Source of the DNA: CAZJNX01 sp964547415
Lineage (GTDB): Bacteria; Pseudomonadota; Alphaproteobacteria; Rhizobiales; Amorphaceae
Length of the DNA stretch: 25,142 nucleotides
Assembly: GCA_964547415.1 (NCBI GenBank)
Contig: CAZJNX010000043.1
Coordinates: 1-25,142 of the forward strand
Direction of reading: 5' to 3'
The notes under the pieces were generated by a model. That model saw only the letters and a program-made list of their open reading frames with translations, had not been told where the DNA came from and did not search any database. Position 1 is the first letter of the stretch. Each line of letters starts with the position of its first letter. The position numbers and the translations under genes are program-made. Positions 1-8,336 of the stretch are shown here, piece after piece.

Positions 1-218
1 AGGGTCAAGCGTAGCCGAGCCGCCAGACTGTCCGGGAAAAGGGCACCACCTCTGTTTGCGCCCGTTCGACGGTTGCCTTGCGTGGGGCGGCGCTGGAGGG
101 GAACGCGGGCCGTCCCCCTCGCACCGGGTGGGCGCGGCGGGCGGCGAGGCGCGCGGGAGCGGGCGGCGAAGGGCCGCGCGGGACGGACGGGCGGGCGCCC
201 GGGGATCCGGCCGGCGGA

Positions 219-2303
219 TCAGGCGGCCTTCAGCCGGCGCATGAAGGCCTGCAAGCTGTCTTCGAGCACCGAGGCCTCGCGCACCACCGTCCTCGAGGTC
301 TCCAGCATGTCGTGGGTGCGGCCGGCCGCGCTGTCGGTGGCCGCGGCCACGGTCGCGATCTCCGCGCTCGCCGTCTGGCTCTCGCGGGAGGCGCGGTCGA
401 TCGACTGGGCGATCTCGCCCGTCGCCGCCTCCTGCTCCTCCACCGCGGCCGCAACCGTGGCCGAGATCTGCGAGATCTCGTTGATGGTGCGGCCGATCCC
501 CTCGATGGCCCCTTCCATCGTGGCGACCGAGGACTGGATGTCGGCGATCTCCGCCGTGATCTTCTGCGTGGCGCGGGAGGTCTGGCCGGCGAGCGACTTC
601 ACCTCCGCCGCGACCACCGCGAAACCCTTGCCCGCCTCGCCCGCCCGTGCCGCCTCGATGGTGGCGTTGAGGGCGAGGAGGTTGGTGCGGTCGGCGATGT
701 CGTCGATGAGGCTCACCACCTCGCCGATGCTGTCCGCGCTGCCCCGGAGGCCATCGGCCGCCTCGCGGGCGCCGCCGGCCTCGCCGACGGCGCGGCGGGC
801 GACCTCGGCCGCCGTCTCGATGCGCTGGCCGATCTCCACGATGGCGCCGCGCAGCTGCTCGGCCGCCCCCGCGATGGCGTGGATGTTGCCGGACACGCCG
901 CCCGCGGCCGAGTCGATCCGGCTCGCCCTGCTGCGCGCCTCCTCGATCCCCCCGCGAACCGCGCCCGCGGCCGCGTCGATGCCGCGTGCCGCCTCGCCGA
1001 GCCGGTCCGCCACCTCCCGCACCGTCGTCTCGAAGCTCTCGGCGAGGCGCGCACGGGTCGCCCGCCGCTCGGCCGAGGCCGCGGCCTCCTGCTCCCGCCG
1101 CTCCTCGTCGAGGCGGGCGACGCGCAGCGCGTTCTCCCGGAAGACGCCGAGGGCCCGCGCCATGGCGCCGATCTCGTCCCGCCGGCCGTCGACGGCGAGG
1201 GCGAAGCCGGTGTCCCCATCGGCGAGGCGTTGCATGGCGCCCGTCATCTCCACGAGGGGACGGGACACCCGCGCGAGCGAGAACCAGATGACGAAGCCGG
1301 TGAGGGCGAGGGCGAGGGCGGCGACGGCGACGGCGAGGACGAGGCGCCGCTCCGCCGCCTGGCGGGCGGCCTCCACGGACGCGATGTTGTCCTGCGCGGC
1401 CACGTGGACGAGGGAGACGGCGGTCCGCAGCGCCTCTTCCGAGCGGGCGAACAGGGTGTCGAAGTCGACCGGGTAGGCGCCCGTCTCCCCTGCGGCGAAG
1501 AGGGCGGCCCGAAGGGCGTCGTAGTCCTCGAAGTAGGTGGTGGCGAGCGCGTCGATCCCGGCGCGGACCGCCGGTGACAGGCGCGGGTTGTCCGCGTTGT
1601 CGGCGAGCCAGCGCCAGGCCTCCTCGACGCGGCCGTGGTTGCGGTTCATGTAGGCGAGCGCCGCCCGGTCGAGCGGGTCCCGCCGCGCGGTGGCGATCGC
1701 GAACAGCGTCCTCTCACGCCCGCCGTATTCCCGGATCGTCCACGCGCTCTGGACGGCACGGTCGGTGTCGGCGATCGCGGGTGGCACTTCGCCGATGCCC
1801 GCGCGCAGCCTCGTCCCGATGTCGACGACGGACAGGATCATCGCCTTGATGCGGGCCGGAAGACCCTCGATCTGCGTTCGCGGGCGGCCGGAGATCGGGG
1901 CGGCCATCAGCCCGTCCGCCTGGTCGCGGATGACCGACAGGTCGCGGTAGTTGCGGTCGAGGACGGCGAGGAGCCGCCGCCGCTCCGCCGCGTCCGGCAG
2001 GCGGGCGAGGGCGGTGCGGGCGCCCGCGAACAGGTCGTCGGCGAGGGTGCGCTGGCCGTCCAGCATCTGGCGGATCGCGGGGGCGATGGGCTCGTCAAGG
2101 TTGAGGGCGACCTGGGTGAGGGAGCGCTCGAGCGACAATTCGATCATGGCGCGCGACAGGGTGCTCACGATGCCCATCCGCTCCACCGCGCGGGAGAGCG
2201 TCTCGAGGTTGGCCCACTCGCGCATGACAAGGATGCCGATGAGGATGGCGACGACGACGCCGATGGCGGCGTTGCCGACGAGCGTGTGGAGCCGGATCGA
2301 CAC
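219..2303 (-). CDS. Methyl-accepting chemotaxis protein (transmembrane chemoreceptor)
   Basis: Membrane chemoreceptor of about 694 residues that would signal through CheW/CheA to the flagellar motor. Seen: a first membrane segment at about residues 9-27, a mostly helical periplasmic sensor of about 290 residues, a second membrane segment at about 321-342, a HAMP domain (about 343-395), then a long coiled-coil signalling domain. Its hairpin tip (about 539-571) carries the near-invariant DRTNLLALNATIEAARAGEA stretch followed by GKGFAVVAAEVKSLA. The C-terminus (RRLKAA) has no CheR/CheB-tethering pentapeptide. I chose the GTG at 2303 because it is preceded by a GGGAGAA ribosome site and leads directly into the first membrane helix. 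The ATG at 2390 has no ribosome site and would add 29 arginine-rich residues without domain character. The sensor resembles four-helix-bundle ligand domains of alphaproteobacterial receptors. The ligand cannot be told. No other chemotaxis gene is nearby. Confidence 0.95.
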   Translation of the reverse strand: MSIRLHTLVGNAAIGVVVAILIGILVMREWANLETLSRAVERMGIVSTLSRAMIELSLERSLTQVALNLDEPIAPAIRQMLDGQRTLADDLFAGARTALARLPDAAERRRLLAVLDRNYRDLSVIRDQADGLMAAPISGRPRTQIEGLPARIKAMILSVVDIGTRLRAGIGEVPPAIADTDRAVQSAWTIREYGGRERTLFAIATARRDPLDRAALAYMNRNHGRVEEAWRWLADNADNPRLSPAVRAGIDALATTYFEDYDALRAALFAAGETGAYPVDFDTLFARSEEALRTAVSLVHVAAQDNIASVEAARQAAERRLVLAVAVAALALALTGFVIWFSLARVSRPLVEMTGAMQRLADGDTGFALAVDGRRDEIGAMARALGVFRENALRVARLDEERREQEAAASAERRATRARLAESFETTVREVADRLGEAARGIDAAAGAVRGGIEEARSRASRIDSAAGGVSGNIHAIAGAAEQLRGAIVEIGQRIETAAEVARRAVGEAGGAREAADGLRGSADSIGEVVSLIDDIADRTNLLALNATIEAARAGEAGKGFAVVAAEVKSLAGQTSRATQKITAEIADIQSSVATMEGAIEGIGRTINEISQISATVAAAVEEQEAATGEIAQSIDRASRESQTASAEIATVAAATDSAAGRTHDMLETSRTVVREASVLEDSLQAFMRRLKAA

Positions 2304-2352
2304 GGCGCTTCTCCCGTCGCGGATCGAACGGAAGGGGCGGACGCGCGGCAAG

Positions 2353-2371
2353 GCGCCCGCTCCCCGGGCGC
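2353..2371 (-). repeat. Perfect 7-bp inverted repeat in the chemoreceptor leader
   Basis: GCGCCCG and its complement CGGGCGC are separated by 5 nt, upstream of the GTG start of the chemoreceptor. It could fold in the leader RNA. Such short GC-rich hairpins occur often by chance at this base composition, so the role is unproven. Confidence 0.35.
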
Positions 2372-2430
2372 GGGCATCATCGTGACGCATGCTTGTGCGG
2401 GCCTTGCCGGCGGGCCCGTCGGCCGCACGA

Positions 2431-2461
2431 AGAAAGGGGGCGGGCGTTCGCCCACCCCCTT
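2431..2461 (-). terminator. Rho-independent terminator of the iron-binding protein gene
   Basis: Read on the minus strand, AAGGGGG-T-GGGC, loop GAAC, GCCC-G-CCCCCTT folds into an almost perfect stem of about 12 bp. It includes one G-U pair that forms only in the minus-strand RNA. TCTT follows directly. It lies 35 bp after the stop codon of the gene ending at 2496, and separates it from the chemoreceptor. Confidence 0.75.
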
Positions 2462-2495
2462 GCGGGACATCGAAGGGATGCGCCCGCCGTGCCCG

Positions 2496-3524
2496 TCAGC
2501 GGTAGCCGACGCGGTCGTAGATCCGCTGGGCGCGCTCCTGGTTCTCGCCGAGCTTCAACAGCGGCAGGTCGTCCTCCTTGAAGCCGTCGCCGATCATCAT
2601 GGCGACCTCCTCCGACGGCGCGACGCCCTCGACCACCGGGATCTCGTCGTTGCCTTCCGCGAAGTAGCGCTGGGCTTCCGGGCTCGCCAGGTATTCGATG
2701 AAGCGCACCGCGTTCTCGCGATTGGGGGCGTTCGCCGCGACGCCCGCGCCGGAGATGTTGACGTGGGTGCCCCGCCCGTCCTGGTTCGGCCAGACCCAGC
2801 CGACCATGTCCGCCTGGCCGGTCAGGCCCTCGACCTCCTTCCTGAGGCCCCGGGCGAAATAGTAGTGGTTGGCGAGCACGATGTCGCACTCTCCCGAGAT
2901 GATGGCGCGGATCTGGTCGGTGTCGCCGCCCTGCGGCTCGCGCGCCCGGTTCTCCCACACGCCGCGGGCCCACTCCTCCGCGGCCTCCTCGCCGTGGGCG
3001 TCGATGATGGAGGCGAGCAGGGACAGCATGTAGATGTTGGACGAGGTGCGGGTGCAGACCATCCCCTCGTACTTCGGATCGGCCAGCGCCTCGTAGGTCT
3101 CGGGCGGATCGGTCACGTCGTTCTTGTCGTAGAAGATGACGCGCGCGCGCTTCGACAGGCCGAACCAGTGGCCCTCCGGATGGGCGAGGTAGGAGGGCAC
3201 GGCCGCGCCCAGCACCTCCGAATCGACCGGCTGCAGGAGCCCCGCCTGGTCGGCCCGCCACAGGCGGCCCGCGTCGACGGTGATGAGGACGTCGGCCGGG
3301 CTGTTGGCGCCTTCCGAGCGCATCCGCTCGATCAGCTTGTCGGCGCTGTCCTCGATGCGGTTCACCTCGATGCCCGTCTTCTCGGTGAAGGCATCGTAGA
3401 GCCGCTCGTCCGTGTCGTAGTGGCGCGAGGAGTAGAGGTTCACCTCGCCCTGCGCGAAGGCCGCCGCCGGCACCGCCACCAGGGCGACCGCCGCGACGGC
3501 GGAAAGGATCCCGTTGTGCTTCAT
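2496..3524 (-). CDS. Periplasmic Fe(3+)-binding protein of an ABC transporter (FutA/FbpA type)
   Basis: Periplasmic solute-binding protein (342 residues) of the ferric-ion ABC uptake family. A signal peptide covers residues 1-24 with cleavage expected at AFA|Q. The mature protein starts VNLYSSRHYDTDE, the family's characteristic opening. Tyr36 (in SRHY) and the adjacent pair Tyr221-Tyr222 (in NHYYFAR) match the tyrosine iron ligands of FutA-type proteins. The length is normal for the family. A GAGGGAG ribosome site precedes the ATG. The gene has its own promoter (3557-3585) and terminator (2431-2461). No permease or ATPase gene is adjacent, so in this window it is an orphan binding protein that must work with a transporter encoded elsewhere. 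Family assignment is firm. The choice of Fe(3+) over another metal or anion rests on the tyrosine motif. Confidence 0.93.
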   Translation of the reverse strand: MKHNGILSAVAAVALVAVPAAAFAQGEVNLYSSRHYDTDERLYDAFTEKTGIEVNRIEDSADKLIERMRSEGANSPADVLITVDAGRLWRADQAGLLQPVDSEVLGAAVPSYLAHPEGHWFGLSKRARVIFYDKNDVTDPPETYEALADPKYEGMVCTRTSSNIYMLSLLASIIDAHGEEAAEEWARGVWENRAREPQGGDTDQIRAIISGECDIVLANHYYFARGLRKEVEGLTGQADMVGWVWPNQDGRGTHVNISGAGVAANAPNRENAVRFIEYLASPEAQRYFAEGNDEIPVVEGVAPSEEVAMMIGDGFKEDDLPLLKLGENQERAQRIYDRVGYR

Positions 3525-3556
3525 CTGTCGCTCTCCCTCGTTTCAGGGTGGTGGCA

Positions 3557-3585
3557 TCTCTATTTTGCGAGCGAGGGGTTGTCAA
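3557..3585 (-). promoter_or_regulatory. Sigma-70-type promoter of the iron-binding protein gene
   Basis: On the minus strand a perfect TTGACA (3580-3585) is followed after exactly 17 bp by TAGAGA (3557-3562), which matches the -10 consensus at 4 of 6 positions. The start of transcription would fall near 3550, giving a leader of about 25 nt before the ATG at 3524. This is the best vegetative-type promoter I see in the window. Confidence 0.65.
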
Positions 3586-3643
3586 CGCCCTTTTCTTGCG
3601 AGATACTTGTTCGACTTGGAAGGATTACAAGGCAGGGCGAAGC

Positions 3644-3660
3644 TTTCGAACTGTTCGAAC
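3644..3660. promoter_or_regulatory. Dyad TTTCGAA-CTG-TTCGAAC, possible iron-regulator (Irr/ICE-like) operator
   Basis: Two TTCGAA hexamers separated by 3 bp form a dyad centred about 100 bp upstream of the predicted transcription start of the iron-binding protein gene. The layout resembles, from memory, the alphaproteobacterial Irr/ICE box (TTTAGAA-N3-TTCTAAA), with 11 of 14 positions agreeing. It is AT-richer than its surroundings. Binding is an inference. TTCGAA is itself a palindrome, so chance occurrence is possible. Confidence 0.35.
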
Positions 3661-3682
3661 TCCAACCCTCGCGGCCGCCGGG

Positions 3683-4861
3683 TCATCCGGGCAGGCAGCG
3701 CGCCGTGGCCGCGCGCAGCATCCCGCCGGCCGTGGCGAGGGCGTCGACGGCCACGAACTCGTCGGGCTGGTGGGCCTGGAGGATGCTGCCCGGGCCGCAC
3801 ACCACGGCCGAGGCCGGCAGGGACTGGTAGAGCCCCGCCTCGGTCCCGAAGGCGACCACCTCCCGGGCCTCCGTCTTCAGGAGCGAGGCGACGAGGGCGA
3901 CCGCCTCGGCCCCCTCCACCGGCTGAAGGCCCGCGACCTCGCCGATCACCTCCCGCCAGACGGTCGCCTCCGGCGCCCCCCGCCGCATTTCCGGAAGAAG
4001 GACGTCCCGGGCAAAGGCGTCGATGGTCTCGAGCACGTAGGCGGCGTCGGCGGCGTTCACCGGCCGCACCTCCCACTCCACCTCGCAGGCGTGGGCGATC
4101 ACGTTGCGCGCGCTGCCGCCGCGGCACACGCCGACCTGCAGCGTCGAGTGGGGCGGGAGGAAGGGGCTTTGCGCCGGCGCGCGCGCCTTCAGCGCCTCGG
4201 CGATCTCCATGAGGCGGGTCATGTAGCGGGCGGCGAACTCCACCGCGTTGACGCCGAGATCGGGCCGGGACGCGTGGCCGGCGGTGCCCGAAAAGTGGGT
4301 GGTGTACTCCATGCAGCCCTTGTGGGCGACGACGGGGCGCATGCCCGTCGGCTCGCCCACGATGAAGGCGGAGGGGCGCGGCCCGTGCTCCAGGAGGTGC
4401 TCCACGAGCTGGCGCGCCCCGTGGCAGCCCACCTCCTCGTCGTAGGTGAGGGCGATGTGGAGGGGGCGGACGAGGCGGTCGGCGGGCGCGGCGGCGAGGG
4501 CCGCCATGGCCGCGGCGATGAAGCCCTTCATGTCGCAGCTGCCGCGACCGTAAAGGCGCCCGTCCCGCACCACCGGCTCGAACGGGCCCGTGGTCCAGCC
4601 GTCCTCGTCGGCCGGCACCACGTCGGCGTGGCCCGCGAAGGCGAGCCCGCCGTCGTCCTCCGGCCCGAGGCTCGCGAACAGGTTGGCCTTGCGCCCGCTC
4701 CCGTCGAAGCCGACGGAGACCCGCGCGCCCGCGCTCTCGAGGCGGTTGGCGCAGTGGGCGATGAACTCGAGGTTCCCGTCCGCCGACACGGTCGGCATCG
4801 CCACGAGCTCCGCCGCGAGCTGCGTCACCGCCTCGAGATCCGCCCCGTCGATCGCCTTCAT
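3683..4861 (-). CDS. argE: M20-family deacetylase, acetylornithine deacetylase (ArgE) type
   Basis: Zinc-dependent amidohydrolase of 392 residues. The type enzyme cleaves N-acetylornithine to ornithine and acetate in arginine synthesis. Seen, numbered from the ATG at 4861: FAGHADVVP with metal ligands His78 and Asp80, GRGSCDMKG with bridging Asp110, YDEEVG with catalytic Glu142 and ligand Glu143, GEPTG (about 170), a dimerisation/lid domain around SGTAGHASRP, and a C-terminal AHQPDEF with the last metal ligand. A GAGGAGG ribosome site (4867-4873) lies 5 nt before this ATG and decides the start. A GTG at 4900 would add 13 residues and has only a weak ribosome site. It is divergent from the PLP enzyme at 5039. 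Many alphaproteobacteria make ornithine by ArgJ instead, so this copy could act on another N-acyl amino acid. The family is certain, the substrate less so. Confidence 0.88.
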   Translation of the reverse strand: MKAIDGADLEAVTQLAAELVAMPTVSADGNLEFIAHCANRLESAGARVSVGFDGSGRKANLFASLGPEDDGGLAFAGHADVVPADEDGWTTGPFEPVVRDGRLYGRGSCDMKGFIAAAMAALAAAPADRLVRPLHIALTYDEEVGCHGARQLVEHLLEHGPRPSAFIVGEPTGMRPVVAHKGCMEYTTHFSGTAGHASRPDLGVNAVEFAARYMTRLMEIAEALKARAPAQSPFLPPHSTLQVGVCRGGSARNVIAHACEVEWEVRPVNAADAAYVLETIDAFARDVLLPEMRRGAPEATVWREVIGEVAGLQPVEGAEAVALVASLLKTEAREVVAFGTEAGLYQSLPASAVVCGPGSILQAHQPDEFVAVDALATAGGMLRAATARCLPG

Positions 4862-4914
4862 GCCGGCCTCCTCGCCCTCGCGCCCCATGTCGTCCGACAC
4901 CCTTCGCGGTCCGC

Positions 4915-4940
4915 CGCCGCCCCATCAAGGGGGGGCGGCG
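4915..4940. repeat. Perfect 9-bp inverted repeat in the divergent argE/eutB-like intergenic region
   Basis: CGCCGCCCC at 4915-4923 is repeated as its exact complement GGGGCGGCG at 4932-4940, with 8 nt between. It sits in the 177-bp region that must hold the promoters of both divergent genes. It may be an operator or a leader hairpin. No convincing -35/-10 pair was seen here. Confidence 0.45.
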
Positions 4941-5038
4941 ATCGCGCGGGCCGCCCGTCCGCGGCGGATGACGGCACCGGCCCGCCCGTGCGAGGGTGGA
5001 GCCAGGGGACCCCCGACACGTGCTGGAAGGCCATCGCG

Positions 5039-6070
5039 ATGACGCCGCTTCCCTTTCCGACGCTCGCCGACGTGTTCGCCGCGAAGACGCGGATCGCGGG
5101 CGCGGCGGTCCGCACGCCCCTCGTGCCGAGCACCCTGTCGGACCGGGCCGGGGCGGAGATCCTCCTGAAGCTCGAGACGGTGCAGACCACGGGCGCCTTC
5201 AAGTTCCGCGGCGCCATGAACGCGGTCGCGGCGCTGGAGCCGGAGGCCGCCGCGCGGGGCGTCGCGTGCGCGTCCACCGGCAACCACGGCCGGGCGGTCG
5301 CGGAGGCGGCGCGGCGGCGGGGGATCCGGTGCGTCGTGTGCCTGTCCGCGCTGGTGCCGGAGGAGAAGGTCCGCGGGGTGAGGGCGGCGGGGGCGGAGGT
5401 GCGCCGCGTCGGCACCAGCCAGGACGAGGCGATGGAGGAGGTCGACCGGCTCGCCCGGGAGGAGGGCCTCGTCCCGGTCTCGCCCTTCGACGACCCGGTG
5501 GTTGTGGCCGGGCAGGCGACGGCGGGCCTCGAGATCATGGAGGAGCGGCCGGACGTCGACACGCTCGTGGTGCCGCTGTCCGGCGGCGGGCTCGTGGGCG
5601 GGGTGGCGCTCGCGGCGAACGCGATCCGGCCGGACGTGCGCGTCGTGGGCGTATCCATGGAGCGGGGCGCGGCGATGGCGGAGAGCCTGTCGGCGGGCCG
5701 GCCGGTGGCGGTGGAGGAGGTGGCCTCCCTCGCCGATTCCCTCGGCGGCGGCATCGGCCTTCACAACCGCCTCACCTTCTTCCTGTGCCGGGACCTCCTC
5801 GACGAGGTGATCCTCGTCTCGGAGGAGGAGATCTACGCCGGCATGCGCGCGCTCCTCCTGTCGGACCGGACGGTGGCGGAAGGGGCCTGCGCGGTCGGCC
5901 ACGCGGCCCTTCTGGCGCACAAGCTCGCGCTTCCCGCCGGCAGCGTGGCGGCCGTCCTGGTGACGAGCCGGAACGTGGATCCGGAGCAGGTCGCAGCCGT
6001 CGCCGCGGGGCGGCCGGTCAAGGTCGGCGACACGCTCGTCGGCGGGACGGGCGAGGAGGCGGCCGGCTGA
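5039..6070 (+). CDS. PLP-dependent threonine/serine dehydratase, hydroxyectoine-utilisation dehydratase (EutB)-like
   Basis: Fold-type II PLP enzyme of 343 residues. The family removes water and ammonia from 2-amino-3-hydroxy acids to give 2-oxo acids. Seen: the Schiff-base lysine Lys55 in TGAFKFRGAMN, the substrate/phosphate loop STGNHG (79-84), the glycine-rich PLP phosphate loop SGGGLVGG (181-188), and a C-terminal SRNVD. No ACT-type regulatory domain is present, so it resembles the short catabolic enzymes. The stretches CLSALVPEEKV, VGVSMERGAAM and LADSLGGGIGL are what I associate with EutB of the hydroxyectoine degradation cluster rather than with biosynthetic IlvA. The other eut/doe genes are not in the window, so the substrate stays open (threonine, serine or a hydroxyectoine-derived amino acid). 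The start is the ATG at 5039 behind GGAAGG. It is divergent from the ArgE-type deacetylase and converges on ligA with a 46-bp gap. Confidence 0.85.
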   Translation: MTPLPFPTLADVFAAKTRIAGAAVRTPLVPSTLSDRAGAEILLKLETVQTTGAFKFRGAMNAVAALEPEAAARGVACASTGNHGRAVAEAARRRGIRCVVCLSALVPEEKVRGVRAAGAEVRRVGTSQDEAMEEVDRLAREEGLVPVSPFDDPVVVAGQATAGLEIMEERPDVDTLVVPLSGGGLVGGVALAANAIRPDVRVVGVSMERGAAMAESLSAGRPVAVEEVASLADSLGGGIGLHNRLTFFLCRDLLDEVILVSEEEIYAGMRALLLSDRTVAEGACAVGHAALLAHKLALPAGSVAAVLVTSRNVDPEQVAAVAAGRPVKVGDTLVGGTGEEAAG

Positions 6071-6116
6071 GGCGCGGCGCCTCCCGCCCGGGACCTGGCA
6101 GCCGCCGGGCTCCGGG

Positions 6117-8240
6117 TCAGCTGCCGGCGAGGTCCAGCCACTCCTCCTCGGTGAGGACGGTGAGGCCGAGTTCCTGCGCCTTCGTCAGCTTGGAGCCCGC
6201 GCCCGGGCCCGCTACCACGATGTCCGTCTTCGTCGAGACCGAGCCCGACACCTTCGCGCCGAGGCTCTCGGCCCGCGCCTTCGCCTCGTCCCGCGTCATG
6301 CGCTCGAGCGTGCCGGTGAAGACGATGGTCTTGCCGGCGATCTCGCTGTCGGTGCTGGCCGTCGGGGCGTCCGGGACCGGCGTCACCTCCTTCAGGAGGG
6401 CGTCGACCGCCGCCACGTTGTGGGGCTCGGCGAAGAAGGCGCCGAGGGCGTTCGCCACCGTCTCGCCGATGCCGTCGATGGACAGAAGGTCCGCGCGCGC
6501 CTCCTCGTCACCGTCCGCGAGGCGCGCCATGGCGGCCGACAGGGTGTCCCACGTGCCGTAGTGCTGGGACAGGAGCCGCGCCGTGATGTCCCCCACGTGG
6601 CGGATACCGAGGGCGAAGACGAAGCGGCGCAGCGAGATCTCCCGCCGCGCGTCGATGGCGGAAAAGAGGTTCGCGACCGAGGTGGCGCCCCAGCCCTCCC
6701 GGTGCTGGAGCGGCGTCTCCAGGGTGTCGTTGCGGCGGGAGAGGGTGAAGATGTCGGCGGGCTGGGCGACGAGCCCGTCCTCCCAGAAGGCCGTCACCTG
6801 CTTGGCGCCGAGGCCCTCGATGTCGAAGGCCGCGCGGGAGACGAAGTGCTTCAGCCGCTCCACCTGCTGGGCGGGGCACACGAGGCCGCCCGTGCAGCGG
6901 CGCACCACGTCCTCCTTGCCCGTACGCGGGTTGATCTCGCGGACGGCGTGGCTGCCGCAGGCCGGGCACTCGGTCGGGAAGACGAAGGGCTCGGCGCACT
7001 CGGGCCGGCGCTCCGCCACCACCTCCACCACCTGGGGGATGACGTCGCCCGCGCGCTGGATGACCACCGTGTCGCCCTCGCGGATGTCCTTGCGGGCGAT
7101 CTCGTCCTCGTTGTGGAGGGTGGCGTTGCGCACCACCACGCCGCCGACGGTGATGGGCCGGAGCTTGGCGACCGGGGTGAGGGCGCCGGTGCGGCCCACC
7201 TGGATCTCGATGCGTTCGAGCACCGTCGTCGCCCGCTCGGCCGGGAACTTGTGGGCCACCGCCCAGCGCGGCACGCGGGTGAGCTCGCCCAGCCGGCGCT
7301 GGTAGTCGAGCCGATCCACCTTGTAGACGACGCCGTCGATGTCGTAGTCGAGGTCGGCCCGCGCCGCCTCGATGCGCCGGTAGGCGGCGAGGAGCCCCTC
7401 GAGGGTCTCCTCCACCCTCGTCAAGGGGTTCGTCGGAAAGCCCCAGTCCCCGATCGCGGCGAGCATGCCCGACTGGGTCTCGGCGGGAAGGGTGGCTATC
7501 TCGCCCCAGCCGTAGGCGAAGAAGCGCAACGGGCGCCCGGCCGTCACCTTCGGGTCGAGCTGGCGGAGCGAGCCCGCCGCCGCGTTCCGCGGGTTGGCGA
7601 AGACGCGGCCCGAGGCCTCCCGCATGCGGGCATTCAGCGCCTCGAAGTCGCCGTGGCCCATGTAGACCTCGCCGCGGATCTCGAGGACGGCCGGCGCGCT
7701 TGGGGGCAGGCGCTCGGGGATGTCGGCGATGGTGCGCGCGTTCGCGGTCACCGCCTCGCCCGTCGTCCCGTCGCCCCGCGTCGCCGCCACCACCAGCGTG
7801 CGGTCCTTGTAACGCAGCGAGAGGGACAGGCCGTCGATCTTGGGCTCGGCGGTGACGGCGACGGTCTCCTCCGCCGCGAGCCCGAGGAAGCGTCGCACGC
7901 GGGCGAGGAAGTCCGCCACCTCCTCGTCGGAGAAGGCGTTCTGGAGGGAGAGCATGGGGACGCGGTGGCGCACCTCGGCGAACTGCTCCGAGGGGGCCGC
8001 GCCGACCTTCTGCGAGGGGCTCTCCTCCGTCACGAGGTCAGGGAAGGCGGCCTCGATGGCGGTCAGGCGGGCGCGCAGGCGGTCGTAGGCGGCATCGGAG
8101 ATCCGCGGCGCGTCCTCCCGGTAGTAGAGGCGGTCGTGCTCGGCGATCTCCGCGGCGAGGGCCGCGTGGGCGGCCGCCGCCTCCTCGAGGGTGGCGGGCA
8201 GGGCCTCGTCTTCGGTCTCGGACGGATCGGGTTTCGCCAT
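6117..8240 (-). CDS. ligA: NAD(+)-dependent DNA ligase LigA
   Basis: Seals 5'-phosphate/3'-hydroxyl nicks in duplex DNA using NAD+, in replication and repair. It is 707 residues long, normal for the family. In order: the Ia domain with the HDRLYY motif that binds NMN (about 35-40), the adenylation domain with catalytic Lys134 in AEPKIDGLSL, the OB fold (VGRTGALTPVA region), a four-cysteine zinc finger (CPAC, later CTGGLVC), helix-hairpin-helix repeats (including LLSIDGIGETVANAL), and a C-terminal BRCT domain beginning near GKTIVFTGTLERM. All key residues are present. It starts at the ATG at 8240, with only a weak ribosome site. It lies 96 bp downstream of dctM on the same strand. There is no functional link to that transporter, and any co-transcription would be incidental. 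Confidence 0.97.
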   Translation of the reverse strand: MAKPDPSETEDEALPATLEEAAAAHAALAAEIAEHDRLYYREDAPRISDAAYDRLRARLTAIEAAFPDLVTEESPSQKVGAAPSEQFAEVRHRVPMLSLQNAFSDEEVADFLARVRRFLGLAAEETVAVTAEPKIDGLSLSLRYKDRTLVVAATRGDGTTGEAVTANARTIADIPERLPPSAPAVLEIRGEVYMGHGDFEALNARMREASGRVFANPRNAAAGSLRQLDPKVTAGRPLRFFAYGWGEIATLPAETQSGMLAAIGDWGFPTNPLTRVEETLEGLLAAYRRIEAARADLDYDIDGVVYKVDRLDYQRRLGELTRVPRWAVAHKFPAERATTVLERIEIQVGRTGALTPVAKLRPITVGGVVVRNATLHNEDEIARKDIREGDTVVIQRAGDVIPQVVEVVAERRPECAEPFVFPTECPACGSHAVREINPRTGKEDVVRRCTGGLVCPAQQVERLKHFVSRAAFDIEGLGAKQVTAFWEDGLVAQPADIFTLSRRNDTLETPLQHREGWGATSVANLFSAIDARREISLRRFVFALGIRHVGDITARLLSQHYGTWDTLSAAMARLADGDEEARADLLSIDGIGETVANALGAFFAEPHNVAAVDALLKEVTPVPDAPTASTDSEIAGKTIVFTGTLERMTRDEAKARAESLGAKVSGSVSTKTDIVVAGPGAGSKLTKAQELGLTVLTEEEWLDLAGS

Positions 8241-8336
8241 GGGTCGTGTCCGGCAGGGAAGGGGAGGGGCGCCGTGCGCCGGCTCTCCCGGTTGCCGCCG
8301 AACGGACGGCCGGTCAAGCGGCCGCCGGCCCTTGCC

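Noticed and set aside
204..220. GATCCG/CGGATC inverted repeat at the chemoreceptor stop codon as terminator
   Set aside because: Only 6 bp, overlaps the stop codon, and no T-run follows on the minus strand.
73..1577. Two long plus-strand open frames opposite the chemoreceptor
   Set aside because: They are antisense shadows caused by high GC at third codon positions. Their proteins are low-complexity Arg/Ala/Pro/Gly text with no domain, while the minus strand encodes a clear chemoreceptor.
8241..8336. Terminator between dctM and ligA
   Set aside because: GGCCGG/CCGGCC could pair over 6 bp but there is no T-run, so I do not call it. No clear ligA promoter was seen either.
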